From positions 1 to 34,231 of the forward strand of contig DASXYG010000001.1 of NCBI GenBank assembly GCA_036502625.1: a stretch of DNA of 34,231 nucleotides, written 5' to 3'. Shown here one piece after another: positions 22,065 to 30,339 of this stretch. The position numbers and the translations under genes are program-made. A model generated the notes under the pieces. It did not search any database, was not told the DNA's origin, and saw nothing but the letters and a program-made list of their open reading frames with translations. Positions within the stretch are counted from its first letter, which is position 1, and every line of letters begins with the position of its first letter. Origin of the DNA: DASXYG01 sp036502625 (GTDB lineage Bacteria; Actinomycetota; Actinomycetes; Streptosporangiales; Streptosporangiaceae).

Positions 22065-22613
22065 TCAGCGGTCGGCGCGGCGGTTGCGGGCGCCGAGCGT
22101 GAACGGCTTGCGCTTCGCCGTGGTGGCGGGGGTGGGCGCTGGGGGCGCCGCGTGCGCGGAGTCGGGCTGGGCACCGGGGTGTTCGACGACCTCGCCGGTG
22201 GGGGCGAGGCGGACGACCGTGGTGGGGTCGTCCGGGTCGGTGACGGCCGCGGCCCAGCGGTCGGTGAGGGTGGGGTGGTCGGCGGCGTTCAGCCGGGCGG
22301 CGGCGAGCGCGGCCACGGTGGGCGCCCAGTCGGGGTCGTCCGGGCGTACGGGCGTGGCCGCGGCGATCCAGGTGACCAGGCGCGCGCGGGTGTCCTTGCT
22401 GGGGGTGGTCACCGCCACGGGCCCGGAACCGAGCTCCGGCGGCGGCTGCTCCTCGCCACCGAAGATCACGTACGCCGCCGGTCCGCCCGCCGCATCCGCG
22501 CGCCAGACGTGCCACACGGCCCGAGCCCGTACGTCCCCTTCCACGGGCCGCACCCACACCAGCCCGGCCTTCTTCGTCGCCTCGGCCACCAGCGCCGCAA
22601 GGGTCCCGTCCAC
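22065..22613 (-). CDS. Conserved actinobacterial protein of unknown function, last gene of B12 operon
   Basis: 182 aa, not recognised. The N-terminal half holds alternating hydrophobic strands and tryptophans (LVWVRPVEGDVRARAVWHVW, AAYVIFGGEEQ) with SKDTRARLVTW, suggesting a small beta-rich fold. The middle has AALAAARLNAADHPTLTDRW. The last ~45 residues are alanine/proline rich and basic. Similar proteins are, as I recall, widespread in Streptomyces as hypotheticals. The start is GTG 22613, four bases after the cbiZ stop, so it is co-transcribed with the corrinoid genes. A B12-related role is possible but unsupported by any motif. Confidence 0.65.
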   Translation of the reverse strand: MDGTLAALVAEATKKAGLVWVRPVEGDVRARAVWHVWRADAAGGPAAYVIFGGEEQPPPELGSGPVAVTTPSKDTRARLVTWIAAATPVRPDDPDWAPTVAALAAARLNAADHPTLTDRWAAAVTDPDDPTTVVRLAPTGEVVEHPGAQPDSAHAAPPAPTPATTAKRKPFTLGARNRRADR

Positions 22614-22617
22614 GGAC

Positions 22618-23286
22618 TCAGGTTCTCACAGGGGGCCGGTGGGGATCGGTGGTCGCGCCGTCGTGCACCGCCCTGTGGACGGCGCGGGCGGCTCGGGAGC
22701 CCCAGTGGGAGCGGGGGCCGCCGAAAGGGGCGGAGGGACCTGAGGTGTGGGCGGCTATGCAGATCGCGTCGGTGGGGGTGCCTGTTGCGGCGTGGCCGGC
22801 GGACTGGAGGGCCTGGACCTTGGCTTCGGTCGCCGTGGCTATCAGGTTGACCAGGGCGGCGTCGGCGAGCGCGGCGGGGATCGTGACCAGGATGTTGATC
22901 GTGCCGGGGGCCTCGGGCGGTGTGCTCCACGGGACGGCGGCCCATGCGGGGGTGCCGACGCCCACCGTGGCCACCGCGCGTACGCCACCGTCCGTCGCGG
23001 AGGCCCGCCGCCGTACGTCGGCCGCGGTGAGCAGGCCCACCCCGGGGCCGGACAGGCCGAGCGGCGCGGCGATCTCGGCGAGGTGCGCGACCGGGTCCAT
23101 GCGCGCGTAGCCGCCGGGGACCTGCGCGTTCAGCACCCACCGGCGCTCCCCGAGGCCGCCGCCCACGATGCCGGTGGAGATCATCCGCCACCTCGGGCCG
23201 GCCCGCCACACCAGGGCGGCGAGCGTACGGCCGTCCTCGACCCGCTCGGCCAGCTCCACGCCCGCGTCCCGCTCCACGGCGGTCAT
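22618..23286 (-). CDS. cbiZ: Adenosylcobinamide amidohydrolase
   Basis: 222 aa. CbiZ cleaves the aminopropanol linker of adenosylcobinamide (or pseudo-cobalamin precursors) to adenosylcobyric acid, so imported corrinoids can be rebuilt with the preferred lower base. Family features seen are the N-terminal STGIVGGGLGERRWVLNAQV, the central INILVTIPAALADAALVNLI, and the C-terminal GTPTDAICIAAH with the final amphipathic helix (SRAARAVHRAVHDG). The ATG at 23286 overlaps the stop of the ABC ATPase (ATGA). Its place in the same operon as a cobalamin-type ABC transporter and riboswitch makes the assignment firm. Confidence 0.9.
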   Translation of the reverse strand: MTAVERDAGVELAERVEDGRTLAALVWRAGPRWRMISTGIVGGGLGERRWVLNAQVPGGYARMDPVAHLAEIAAPLGLSGPGVGLLTAADVRRRASATDGGVRAVATVGVGTPAWAAVPWSTPPEAPGTINILVTIPAALADAALVNLIATATEAKVQALQSAGHAATGTPTDAICIAAHTSGPSAPFGGPRSHWGSRAARAVHRAVHDGATTDPHRPPVRT

Positions 23287-24089
23287 CCTCGCGGGTCGCG
23301 GCGGACCAGGTGGATCTGGACCCCGCCGGACGGATCGGTCGTCACCCGGACGTCCGCGCCGTAATGCGCCGCGATGGCCTCCTCGGTCAGCACCTCAGCG
23401 GCCGCCCCGTGCGCCACCGCGCGGCCGCCGGACATCAGCAGCACCTCGTCGGCGTACTGCCCGGCCAGGTTCAGGTCGTGCAGCGTGGACACCACCGTCA
23501 GCCCGTCCGTGGCGCGCAGATGGTCGACCAGCTCCAGGACCTGCTGCTGGTGGCCGAGGTCGAGCGCGGCGGTCGGCTCGTCCAGGAGCAGGATCGCCGC
23601 CTCCTGCGCCAGCGCGCGGGCCAGCACCACCCGCTGCCGCTCGCCGCCGGACAGCGCCGCGAGCCGCCGCCCGGCCAGCCCGCCGAGGTCGAGCCGGTCC
23701 AGCACGGACGCGGCCACGTCCCGGTCGGACCGCCGCTCGCCGCCGAGATACCGCAGGTACGGGGTGCGGCCGAGCAGGACGTAGTCGAACACCGGCATGT
23801 CCGGCGGCATCTGCGGGGTCTGCGGCGCGTACGCGATCAGCCGGGCGCGCCCGCGCGGCGACAGGCCGCGTACGGGGACGTCGCCCACCCGTACGTCGCC
23901 GGTGTACCGCACCAGCCCGGCGACCGCGCGCAGCAGCGTGGACTTGCCCGCGCCGTTGGGCCCGATGACCGACAGCCACCCGCCGTCGGCCACGCGCAGC
24001 CCGACGCCGCGCACGATCGGGGTGCGGTCGAGCGTCACGGCGACGTCGTCCGCGGCGAGGTCGTGCCCCGGCTCCGCGGTGCCCGTCAT
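23283..24089 (-). CDS. btuD: Cobalamin ABC transporter ATP-binding protein (BtuD-like)
   Basis: 268 aa. It powers corrinoid import with the adjacent permease and lipoprotein. Motifs: Walker A GPNGAGKST (residues 43-51), Q-loop YAPQTPQ, signature LSGGERQRV (146-154), Walker B ILLLDEPTAALD (166-177) and switch His in STLHDLN. It is of the FecE/BtuD type used for B12, heme and siderophores. The riboswitch and CbiZ decide for corrinoids. The start is ATG 24089, overlapping the permease stop. The C-terminal ~25 residues extend beyond the core and are of unknown use. Confidence 0.88.
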   Translation of the reverse strand: MTGTAEPGHDLAADDVAVTLDRTPIVRGVGLRVADGGWLSVIGPNGAGKSTLLRAVAGLVRYTGDVRVGDVPVRGLSPRGRARLIAYAPQTPQMPPDMPVFDYVLLGRTPYLRYLGGERRSDRDVAASVLDRLDLGGLAGRRLAALSGGERQRVVLARALAQEAAILLLDEPTAALDLGHQQQVLELVDHLRATDGLTVVSTLHDLNLAGQYADEVLLMSGGRAVAHGAAAEVLTEEAIAAHYGADVRVTTDPSGGVQIHLVRRDPRG

Positions 24090-25141
24090 GTCTCCACCCG
24101 GCGGCTCACCCGCAGCACCACCACGAAGAACGGCGCGCCCACGAACGCGGTCACCACGCCCATCGGCAGCTCCGCGGGCGACACGAGCGTCCGGGCCAGG
24201 ATGTCGGCGAGGACGAGGAACGCGGCGCCGCCGACCAGCGACAGCGGCAGCACCACGCGGTAGCTGGACCCGGCGAGGCGGCGCACGATGTGCGGCACCA
24301 CGATGCCCACGAACCCGATCAGCCCGCTGACCGCCACCGCCGACGCCGTGGCCAGCGACGCCGCGACGATCACGATCAGCCGCACCCGCCTGGCCCGCAT
24401 GCCGAGGCTCTCCGCCTCGTCGTCGCCCACCGACAGCACGTCCAGCGCCCGGCCGTGCAGCAGCAGCACGGCCGCGGACACCGCGCCGTACGGCAGCACC
24501 AGCAGGACGTCGGACCAGCCGCTGGTGGAGAGCTGGCCGAGGATCCAGCCGTACACCCGGGTCAGGTCGGTGGAGTTCGCGGACTGCTGCACGAACGTCT
24601 GCACGGCGGTGAGGAACGACATCACCGCGACCCCGGCGAGCAGCAGGTTCGCGGTGCCGCCACCGCCGCGTCCGGCGATCATGCCGAGCAGGTACGCGAG
24701 CAGCACCCCGGCGAGCGCGCCGCCGAACGCCGCGATCGGCAGCACCGGTATGCCGCCCGCCTGCCCGGCCGGGAGGTAGACGATCACCAGCGTGGCGCCG
24801 AGCCCGGCGCCGGCCGCCGCGCCCAGGAGGTACGGGTCGGCCAGCGGGTTGCGGAACACGCCCTGGTAGCCGGCCCCGGCCACGGCGAGGAGCCCGCCGA
24901 CGAGCGCGGCGAGCAGCACCCGCGGGAGCCGCAGCTCCAGGAGCACGTTCTGCTGCACCACGGTCAGCCCCGTGTCGAGGTGCACGAACGGGAGCCGGTC
25001 GACGACCGTGGCGAACGCGCCGTACGGGCCGATGGGCGCGGCGCCGACGACCAGCCCGGCCAGCACCGCCGCGACCAGCACGGCGAGCCCGATAGCCAGC
25101 CGCCGCCACCCGAGGCGCGTGCCCGGCGGCGTCGTGGTCAC
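24086..25141 (-). CDS. btuC: Cobalamin ABC transporter permease (BtuC-like, FecCD family)
   Basis: 351 aa with about ten hydrophobic segments, the length and topology of FecCD/BtuC permeases. Family signatures include ELRLPRVLLAALVGGLLAVA followed by GAGYQGVFRNPLADPYLLG near the N-terminus, and GLIGFVGIVVPHIVRRLAG in the coupling-helix region. The start is GTG 25141, overlapping the lipoprotein stop (GTGA). Substrate specificity is inferred from operon context, since sequence alone does not separate B12 from heme or siderophore permeases. Confidence 0.88.
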   Translation of the reverse strand: MTTTPPGTRLGWRRLAIGLAVLVAAVLAGLVVGAAPIGPYGAFATVVDRLPFVHLDTGLTVVQQNVLLELRLPRVLLAALVGGLLAVAGAGYQGVFRNPLADPYLLGAAAGAGLGATLVIVYLPAGQAGGIPVLPIAAFGGALAGVLLAYLLGMIAGRGGGGTANLLLAGVAVMSFLTAVQTFVQQSANSTDLTRVYGWILGQLSTSGWSDVLLVLPYGAVSAAVLLLHGRALDVLSVGDDEAESLGMRARRVRLIVIVAASLATASAVAVSGLIGFVGIVVPHIVRRLAGSSYRVVLPLSLVGGAAFLVLADILARTLVSPAELPMGVVTAFVGAPFFVVVLRVSRRVET

Positions 25142-26091
25142 TGCGCCTTTTCGGCCTTCGTGACGGCCTGGCCGACCTGCTGCACCAGGTTCACGACGCG
25201 CGGGCCCCAGCGGGACGCGATGTCGTCGTCGAGGGCCACCACGTTGCCGTCGCGCACCGCGCTCAGCTTCTCGAAGCCGGGCCGCTTGCCGACGGTCGCG
25301 GCGCTCTGCCCGCAGCACTTCGTGTCGGCCAGGAAGATCAGGTCCGGGTCGGCCTCGGCGATGTACTCGGCCGACAGCTTCGGATAGCCGCCCGCCTGCT
25401 CCTTCGCCTTGTCGGCGATGTTCCGCAGCCCGAACAGGCCGTACACCTGGCCGATGAACGTCTGGGACGTCGCGGAGTGGAACGCCGGGTCGAGCTCGTG
25501 GTAGTAGGTCAGCGGCTTCGCCGGCTTCTTGACCCCGGCGACCGCGTCGGCGATGCCCTTCTTCATGGTGGCGACGGCCTTGCGCGCCTGGTCGGCGTGG
25601 CCGGTCGCCGTGCCGAGGTTCTGCATCTCGGTGTAGCTGTCGGACAGCTTGGTCGCCGCCGGGCTCTGGATCACCGGGATCTTCACCTTGGTGAGCGCCT
25701 TGACGATGCCGTTCATGTCGTCGGAGAGCACCACGAGGTCCGGCGACTTGGCGATGATCGCCTCGGCGTTGGGCTTGAACCCGGACAGCTTCGTACGGGG
25801 GGCGTTCGCCGGGTAGTTCGACTGGTCGTCGACCGCGGAGACCTGGCCGCCCGCGCCGACGGCGTACAGCATCTCGGTGTTCGCCGGGGACAGCGAGATG
25901 ATGCGCTTCGGCCGCGCGGGGATCGTCACCTTGCCGTTCGCCGCGGTGACCGTCGCGGGGAACCCGCCGGAGGTGCCCGCGGACGGAGTGGCGCCCTGCT
26001 TGGCGCCGCCCCCGCCGCACCCCGCGACCAGCGCGGTCACCACCAGGGACAGGCCCAGCAACGACGCGAACGATCTGCGGATGGGTCTCAC
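25138..26091 (-). CDS. btuF: Corrinoid-binding lipoprotein (BtuF-like)
   Basis: 317 aa. The signal peptide ends in a lipobox (LVAGC, Cys25), so the protein is anchored outside the membrane. The two-lobe periplasmic-binding fold of class III is seen: RPKRIISLSPANTEMLYAVG, SPDLVVLSDDM, the long connecting helix around residue 160-185, and DPDLIFLADTKCCG. It captures corrinoids and delivers them to the permease. The start is GTG 26091, with GGAGGA about six bases upstream. Reading further upstream would run through the riboswitch and is rejected. It is the first gene of a five-gene operon. Confidence 0.9.
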   Translation of the reverse strand: MRPIRRSFASLLGLSLVVTALVAGCGGGGAKQGATPSAGTSGGFPATVTAANGKVTIPARPKRIISLSPANTEMLYAVGAGGQVSAVDDQSNYPANAPRTKLSGFKPNAEAIIAKSPDLVVLSDDMNGIVKALTKVKIPVIQSPAATKLSDSYTEMQNLGTATGHADQARKAVATMKKGIADAVAGVKKPAKPLTYYHELDPAFHSATSQTFIGQVYGLFGLRNIADKAKEQAGGYPKLSAEYIAEADPDLIFLADTKCCGQSAATVGKRPGFEKLSAVRDGNVVALDDDIASRWGPRVVNLVQQVGQAVTKAEKAQ

Positions 26092-26126
26092 TTCAGTCCT
26101 CCGGTTGCCGGGAAGCGCGAGACCCT

Positions 26127-26144
26127 TCCCCGCGCGAGCGGGGA
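26127..26144 (-). promoter_or_regulatory. Hairpin in riboswitch expression platform
   Basis: A perfect 7-bp stem (TCCCCGC/GCGGGGA) with a four-base loop lies between the aptamer and the btuF start. Flanking GGAAG (26111-26115) and CTTCC (26125-26129) can form a competing stem. Both could mask or free the ribosome binding site; the switch mechanism is inferred. Confidence 0.45.
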
Positions 26145-26207
26145 GCCACGGCGGACGTGCCCGATGGCGTACGGACATCTCGCCCTTCCAACGAGGGTCG
26201 ATGACGT

Positions 26208-26303
26208 CGGCACAGTCGAGGCGACCTGGCTCGTCCCCGTACGGGGCATGGCAGTTGCGGGACAGCGCCGGACTCACACCGGACTTCGCTACGTACTGTG
26301 CCG
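26208..26303 (-). promoter_or_regulatory. Cobalamin (B12) riboswitch aptamer
   Basis: Read on the minus strand, the core runs GAAGTCCGGTGTGAGTCCGG, then CGCTGTCCCGCAACTGCC, and ends in the B12 box GACGAGCCAGGTCGCC. These are the conserved cobalamin-aptamer segments in the right order. A perfect 9-bp closing stem joins 26295-26303 and 26208-26216. It lies about 115 bases before btuF. With bound coenzyme B12 it should lower expression of the whole uptake and salvage operon. Confidence 0.93.
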
Positions 26304-26572
26304 CCGGCCGCGCCCGAGGCGGCGGCCGACCCGGTAACCGTACCAAGGCCGCAATGCTCATAAGAATTGAAGTTTCCTGGTGGGGGCGGAGAAAAGGCGC
26401 ACGGAACCGGGCGTTGAGCGAAATTCGTCAGTTCTTTCCGGCCGAGCCTGCTCGCGTGGCGCCCGATCGCGGCATTTCATCGAAGACGTGGCGCCCGCCG
26501 TTCCGCGGGCGCCGCGCCATCGACCAGCACGACCGTCCGGGATAGGCGGGGTCGCGGAAGGGAGTGGTCCGG
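26304..26572. other. Intergenic region upstream of the B12 operon and DUF2332 gene
   Basis: A local AT-rich patch (about 26348-26390) probably holds the promoter of the minus-strand B12 operon, but I find no convincing -35/-10 pair. GATAGG at 26541-26546 may be the -10 for the plus-strand DUF2332 gene. Beyond these I see no gene or repeat. Confidence 0.4.
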
Positions 26573-27649
26573 GTGAGTGCGCCGGCCGTGGAACATGCGG
26601 TGACCAAGCGTTCGGGCAACGCCGTACGAGAGCTGCGCGTCCAGGCCGCCGCCTGCGAGAAGCTCGGCTCCTTGATGTACGCCGACCTCCTCCGCCGGTT
26701 CGCCGAGGAGCCCGCGGAGTTCGTCGCGGTCCTCGGCCCGTACGCCGACCTGCCCGGCCGCGACGCCGTCGTGCTGCGGGTGCTCGGCGCGGTGCACCGG
26801 CTCGTGCTGTCCGGGCGGCTGCCCGAACTCGCCGCCCACTACCCGAGTGTCGGCGGGCGGTACCAAGGCGAGCACACCTGGACGGCGCTGCGATCCGTGC
26901 TCGCCGAGCGCCGGGACGACATCGTCCCGATGCTGACCGCACCGCCGCAGACCAACGAGGTCGGCAGGTCCGCCGCGCTGATCGGCGGCCTGCTGCACGT
27001 CGCGGCCCGCACCCGGCTGCCGGTCCGGCTGCTGGAGATCGGCGCGAGCGCCGGGCTCAACCTCCGCCCCGACCTCTACCGCTACGAGTACGGCCGCGGC
27101 CGGTCGTACGGCCCGGACGCCACGCCCACGGTGATCCGCCAGGCGTGGAGCTCCGGCGGCGCGCTGCCCCCGCTGGACGCGCCGCTGCGCATCGTCGAGC
27201 GCGGCGGCTGCGACCCCGAGCCCATCGACGTCACACGCGACGACGGCCGGCTGCGCCTGATGTCCTACATCTGGCCCGACCAGTCCGAGCGGTTCGCCCG
27301 TACACGCGGCGCCTGCACGCTGGCCGCGGGCACCCACGCGGAGGTCGTGAAGGCGTCCGGCGCGGAGTACCTCGACGGCCTCGCGCCCCGCGAAGGTGTG
27401 GCCACGGTCGTGTGGCACTCGATCATGCGGCAGTACGTCCCGGTCGACGAATGGGAGCGGATCGAGGCGGCGCTGGCCCGCGCCGGCGCCCGCGCCACGC
27501 CCGAGGCGCCGGTTGCCCACCTCAGCCTCGAACCCCGTGTCCGCGCCGGCCGCGTCGACTACCCGCTCACGCTGCGCCTGTGGCCGGGCGAGCGCGCCGA
27601 GATCCTCGCCGTGACCCACGCGCACGGCACACCGGTCACCTGGCGCTGA
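26573..27649 (+). CDS. DUF2332 family protein
   Basis: 358 aa. The whole sequence matches DUF2332: an N-terminal helical region (LRVQAAACEKLGSLMYADLL), the block PPQTNEVGRSAALIGGLL, LLEIGASAGLNLRPDLYRYE, and a C-terminal VWHSIMRQYVP with the acidic residues after it. LLEIGASAGLN looks like a degenerate SAM-binding motif I, and the overall order of strands resembles a methyltransferase fold. Function is not established. The start is GTG 26573 with GGAAGGGAG eight bases upstream; GTG 26564 overlaps that site. It abuts the convergent NUDIX gene, stop codon to stop codon. Confidence 0.88.
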   Translation: MSAPAVEHAVTKRSGNAVRELRVQAAACEKLGSLMYADLLRRFAEEPAEFVAVLGPYADLPGRDAVVLRVLGAVHRLVLSGRLPELAAHYPSVGGRYQGEHTWTALRSVLAERRDDIVPMLTAPPQTNEVGRSAALIGGLLHVAARTRLPVRLLEIGASAGLNLRPDLYRYEYGRGRSYGPDATPTVIRQAWSSGGALPPLDAPLRIVERGGCDPEPIDVTRDDGRLRLMSYIWPDQSERFARTRGACTLAAGTHAEVVKASGAEYLDGLAPREGVATVVWHSIMRQYVPVDEWERIEAALARAGARATPEAPVAHLSLEPRVRAGRVDYPLTLRLWPGERAEILAVTHAHGTPVTWR

Positions 27650-28042
27650 TCACGGCAGCGCGCCCCACTCGGTGAGGGCGTCCAGGAGGCCCGGCGTCAG
27701 GGAGAGCGCGGGCAGGTCGCGTACGGGGAACCAGGCGGCGTCCGCGGCGTCGTCGCCGGCGCGCAGGGCGCCGCCCGTCATCTCGGCGGCGTAGTCGAAG
27801 ATGTCGTAGACCACGCCCGGCGCTCCGTCGCGGACCACCGAGCCGAGCAGCGCGCCCACGGCGACCACGAGGCCCGTCTCCTCCCCGACCTCGCGGGCGA
27901 CCGCCTCGGCGTCGGTCTCGCCCGGCTCGACGCGGCCGCCGGGCACCGACCACAGGCCCTCGCCGGGCGGACGGCCCCGCTTGACCAGCAGGATCCGCCC
28001 CGTGCCGTCGGTGATCACCGCGCCCACACACCGCTGCCGCAT
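27650..28042 (-). CDS. NUDIX hydrolase
   Basis: 130 aa, a compact single NUDIX domain. The NUDIX box is complete at residues 36-58: Gly36, Glu42, Arg50-Glu51, Glu54-Glu55, Gly57. It opens with CVGAVITDGTGRILLVKRGR and has GLWSVPGGRVEPGE. Members hydrolyse nucleoside diphosphates linked to another moiety, such as oxidised dNTPs, ADP-ribose or dinucleotides; the substrate cannot be assigned. The ATG at 28042 has TACCGT six bases upstream and no Shine-Dalgarno. A reading 48 residues longer lacks family support. Confidence 0.9.
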   Translation of the reverse strand: MRQRCVGAVITDGTGRILLVKRGRPPGEGLWSVPGGRVEPGETDAEAVAREVGEETGLVVAVGALLGSVVRDGAPGVVYDIFDYAAEMTGGALRAGDDAADAAWFPVRDLPALSLTPGLLDALTEWGALP

Positions 28043-28048
28043 TCCGCC

Positions 28049-28054
28049 ACGGTA
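28049..28054 (-). promoter_or_regulatory. Predicted -10 hexamer (TACCGT), leaderless start
   Basis: TACCGT ends six bases before the NUDIX ATG at 28042; no ribosome binding site is seen. Confidence 0.5.
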
Positions 28055-28142
28055 GGCCGTACGTCCCGGTGGAACATCCGCGTTCGCGGGAAGGAACATC
28101 ATCGGAAACGGGGTCCTGGCATCTCCGGGGTGGGTGTGACCC

Positions 28143-28781
28143 ATGCAGAGGGAAGCGACATGTCCGCGGTGCGGCGCGGAGCTCACGGCGCCGAACGCCT
28201 GGTCGAGCGCCTGGCGGTGCGCCGTGCACGGCGACGTTTATCCGCGCGGGCCGGCGCGCAGCCCGTCGAGCGAGGGCCTGCGGGGGCTGCTCCGGAGCAC
28301 GCGCGTGCCGGTGTGGCTGCCGTGGCCGCTGCCCGCCGGGTGGCTGGTCTCCGGGTTCGCCGACGCCGGCGACGAGCGCACGGGCGCGCGTGCCGTCGCG
28401 GTCGCGCTGTCCGGGCCCGCGCCGCTCGGCGGTCCGGGCGACATGGTGATGGTGGCCGAAGAGCCGGGCGTCGGGCTCGGCGCGTCGTACGCCGGCCTGT
28501 CGGGTATCGACCCGGGCACCGCCGTCTTCGACGGCACGGCGCCGCACGCCCGCGTCCGCTACCGCGGCCACGAATGGCCGCTGTGGCACACCGGTACGGA
28601 GGACGACCGCGCCGCGTACGCGGGCGAGGCCATGGGCAACTGGCTGTGGGCGGTCTTCTGGCCCGCCGACGCCGGAACCCTCGTGATCGAGGACTTCGAG
28701 CTGCGTGACCTGCGCGATCCCGACCAGGATCTGGATCTGCCGTACGGCGCGCCCTCGCCGCGGCTGGAATCCGCCGGGTGA
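28143..28781 (+). CDS. DUF6758 family protein with zinc-ribbon-like N-terminus
   Basis: 212 aa. Cys7-x2-Cys10 (CPRCGAEL) and Cys26-x2-His29 (RCAVHG) form a likely zinc site. A conserved body follows: VPVWLPWPLPAGWLVSGFAD, ERTGARAVAVALSGPAPLGG, EPGVGLGASYAGL, and near the end GNWLWAVFWPADAG with LVIEDFELRDLR. The family is common in Streptomyces and relatives and has no assigned activity. The start is ATG 28143, where the Cys motif begins almost at once. It ends 18 bases before the PHP gene; the four genes to 31092 run the same way. Confidence 0.8.
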   Translation: MQREATCPRCGAELTAPNAWSSAWRCAVHGDVYPRGPARSPSSEGLRGLLRSTRVPVWLPWPLPAGWLVSGFADAGDERTGARAVAVALSGPAPLGGPGDMVMVAEEPGVGLGASYAGLSGIDPGTAVFDGTAPHARVRYRGHEWPLWHTGTEDDRAAYAGEAMGNWLWAVFWPADAGTLVIEDFELRDLRDPDQDLDLPYGAPSPRLESAG

Positions 28782-28788
28782 GCGCCCG

Positions 28789-28794
28789 TACAAT
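28789..28794 (+). promoter_or_regulatory. Predicted -10 hexamer (TACAAT) of the PHP gene
   Basis: TACAAT ends five bases before GTG 28800 (gap CCCCC) with no Shine-Dalgarno. The gap is slightly short but still fits a leaderless start. Confidence 0.45.
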
Positions 28795-28799
28795 CCCCC

Positions 28800-29654
28800 G
28801 TGCTCATCGACCTGCACTGCCACAGCACGGCCTCTGACGGCACCCAGGATCCGGCCGACGTCATGGCGCGGGCGGCCGCCGCGGGCGCCGACGTCGTCGC
28901 GCTGACCGACCACGACACCACGGCCGGGCTCGCCGCCGCGGCCGGTGCCCTGCCCGGCGGCCTCACGCTGGTCCCCGGGGCCGAGCTGTCCTGCCGCCTC
29001 GACGAGATGAGCATCCACATGCTCGCGTACCTCTTCGACCCCGAGGAACCCGACCTCGCCGCCGAGCGCGCGCGGGTGCGCGAGGCGCGTACGGGCCGGG
29101 CGCGCGCGACCGTGGACCGGCTCGTCGGGCTCGGCGCGCCGGTCACCTGGGCGCAGGTGCGCGACCTCGCCGCCGGTGGCACCGTGGGGCGGCCGCACAT
29201 CGCGCGTGCCATGGTCGCCGCGGGCGTGGTGCCGGACGTCCAGGCGGCGTTCACCGCCGACTGGCTCGCACCCGGCGGCCGCGCGTACGTGACCCGCTAC
29301 GCGCTTGATCCCGTACGGGCCGTACGGCTGATCCGCGCGGCCGGCGGCGTCGCCGTCCTCGCGCACCCGCGGGCGTCCCGCCGCGACTACCTGGTGTCCG
29401 ACCCGGTCATCGAGCTGCTCGTCGAGGCCGGGCTCGCCGGGCTGGAGGTCGACCACCCGGACCACGACGCGGACGACCGGGCGCACCTGCGCGGCCTGGC
29501 CGCCGCGCGCGGGCTGATCGCCACCGGGGCCAGCGACGACCACGGGTCGATGACCGGCCACCGCATCGGCGCCGAGGCCACCGCGGACGACCAGTACGAA
29601 CGGCTGCTCGCCGCCGCGTCAGGCGCCCGGCCGGTGCCGGGAGGCGCGACGTGA
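28800..29654 (+). CDS. PHP-domain phosphoesterase (TrpH/YciV-like)
   Basis: 284 aa. Metal ligands of the PHP fold are evident: His6 and His8 (DLHCHST), Asp13, Asp37-His38 (LTDHD), Glu62 (PGAELS), His73 (SIHML), a later His in VLAHPRASR and the C-terminal ASDDHG. The family includes nucleoside 3',5'-bisphosphate phosphatases and RNA 5'-end exonucleases, so a role in nucleotide or RNA turnover is expected. The start is GTG 28800. The stop overlaps the next gene's GTG (GTGA), so marC is co-translated. Confidence 0.88.
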   Translation: MLIDLHCHSTASDGTQDPADVMARAAAAGADVVALTDHDTTAGLAAAAGALPGGLTLVPGAELSCRLDEMSIHMLAYLFDPEEPDLAAERARVREARTGRARATVDRLVGLGAPVTWAQVRDLAAGGTVGRPHIARAMVAAGVVPDVQAAFTADWLAPGGRAYVTRYALDPVRAVRLIRAAGGVAVLAHPRASRRDYLVSDPVIELLVEAGLAGLEVDHPDHDADDRAHLRGLAAARGLIATGASDDHGSMTGHRIGAEATADDQYERLLAAASGARPVPGGAT

Positions 29655-30271
29655 GCGCCGTACTGAACACGCGGATCTTCACCGAGATCTTCGTGACGCT
29701 GATCGTCATCACCGACCCGCTCGGCATCATCCCGCTGTTCCTCAGCCTGACCAGCGGCCACACCAGCCGGGTGCAGAAGCGCAGCGCCTGGCAGGCGGCC
29801 GTGGTGTCGCTCGGCATCATCGTGGGGTTCGCGCTGTTCGGGCAGGTCGTCCTGGAGTACCTGGGCGTCGAGATCCCCGCGCTCCAGGCGTCCGGCGGCC
29901 TGCTCCTGCTGCTCGTCGCGCTGCAGCTCCTGACCGGGCAGCAGGAGGAGCCCACCGAGCAGCAGCGGCGCAAGGCGAACGTCGCCATGGTGCCGCTCGG
30001 CACGCCACTGCTGGCCGGGCCGGGCGCGATCGTCGCGACGATCCTGTACGTCCAGCGCGCGCACACGTTCGCCGACTACACGGGCATCGCGCTCGGCATC
30101 GTCGCCGTCCACGTGGTGCTGTGGCTGGCGATGCGGTTCTCCGTGCTGATCATCGCGGTGATCAAGGACAACGGCGTGGAACTGGTCACCCGAATCGCGG
30201 GGTTGCTGCTGGCCGCGATCGCCGTGGAGATGGTCGCGCAGGCCGTACGCGCCTTCATTAGGGCGGGGTGA
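29651..30271 (+). CDS. MarC family integral membrane protein
   Basis: 206 aa with about six transmembrane helices. Family landmarks include FVTLIVITDPLGIIPLFLSL at the N-terminus and VPLGTPLLAGPGAIVATILY in the middle; the second half repeats the first in MarC-type pseudo-symmetry. Early links to multiple antibiotic resistance were not borne out, and the transported substrate is unknown. The start is GTG 29651, overlapping the PHP gene. It may form an operon with that gene only, since the next gene has its own -10 element. Confidence 0.9.
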   Translation: MSAVLNTRIFTEIFVTLIVITDPLGIIPLFLSLTSGHTSRVQKRSAWQAAVVSLGIIVGFALFGQVVLEYLGVEIPALQASGGLLLLLVALQLLTGQQEEPTEQQRRKANVAMVPLGTPLLAGPGAIVATILYVQRAHTFADYTGIALGIVAVHVVLWLAMRFSVLIIAVIKDNGVELVTRIAGLLLAAIAVEMVAQAVRAFIRAG

Positions 30272-30326
30272 CCGTACGGCTGCGATCATGCGGCCGAACC
30301 GTGCCCCGTACGGCGCCCGGAGTCGA

Positions 30327-30332
30327 TAGCCT
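30327..30332 (+). promoter_or_regulatory. Predicted -10 hexamer (TAGCCT), leaderless start
   Basis: TAGCCT ends seven bases before the ATG at 30340. The same hexamer and gap occur at 21018-21023. Confidence 0.5.
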
Positions 30333-30339
30333 GGGGGCG

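Noticed and set aside
27636..29561. Long minus-strand frame over the NUDIX, DUF6758 and PHP genes.
   Set aside because: No domain in the translation, and it crosses three recognised genes in other frames.
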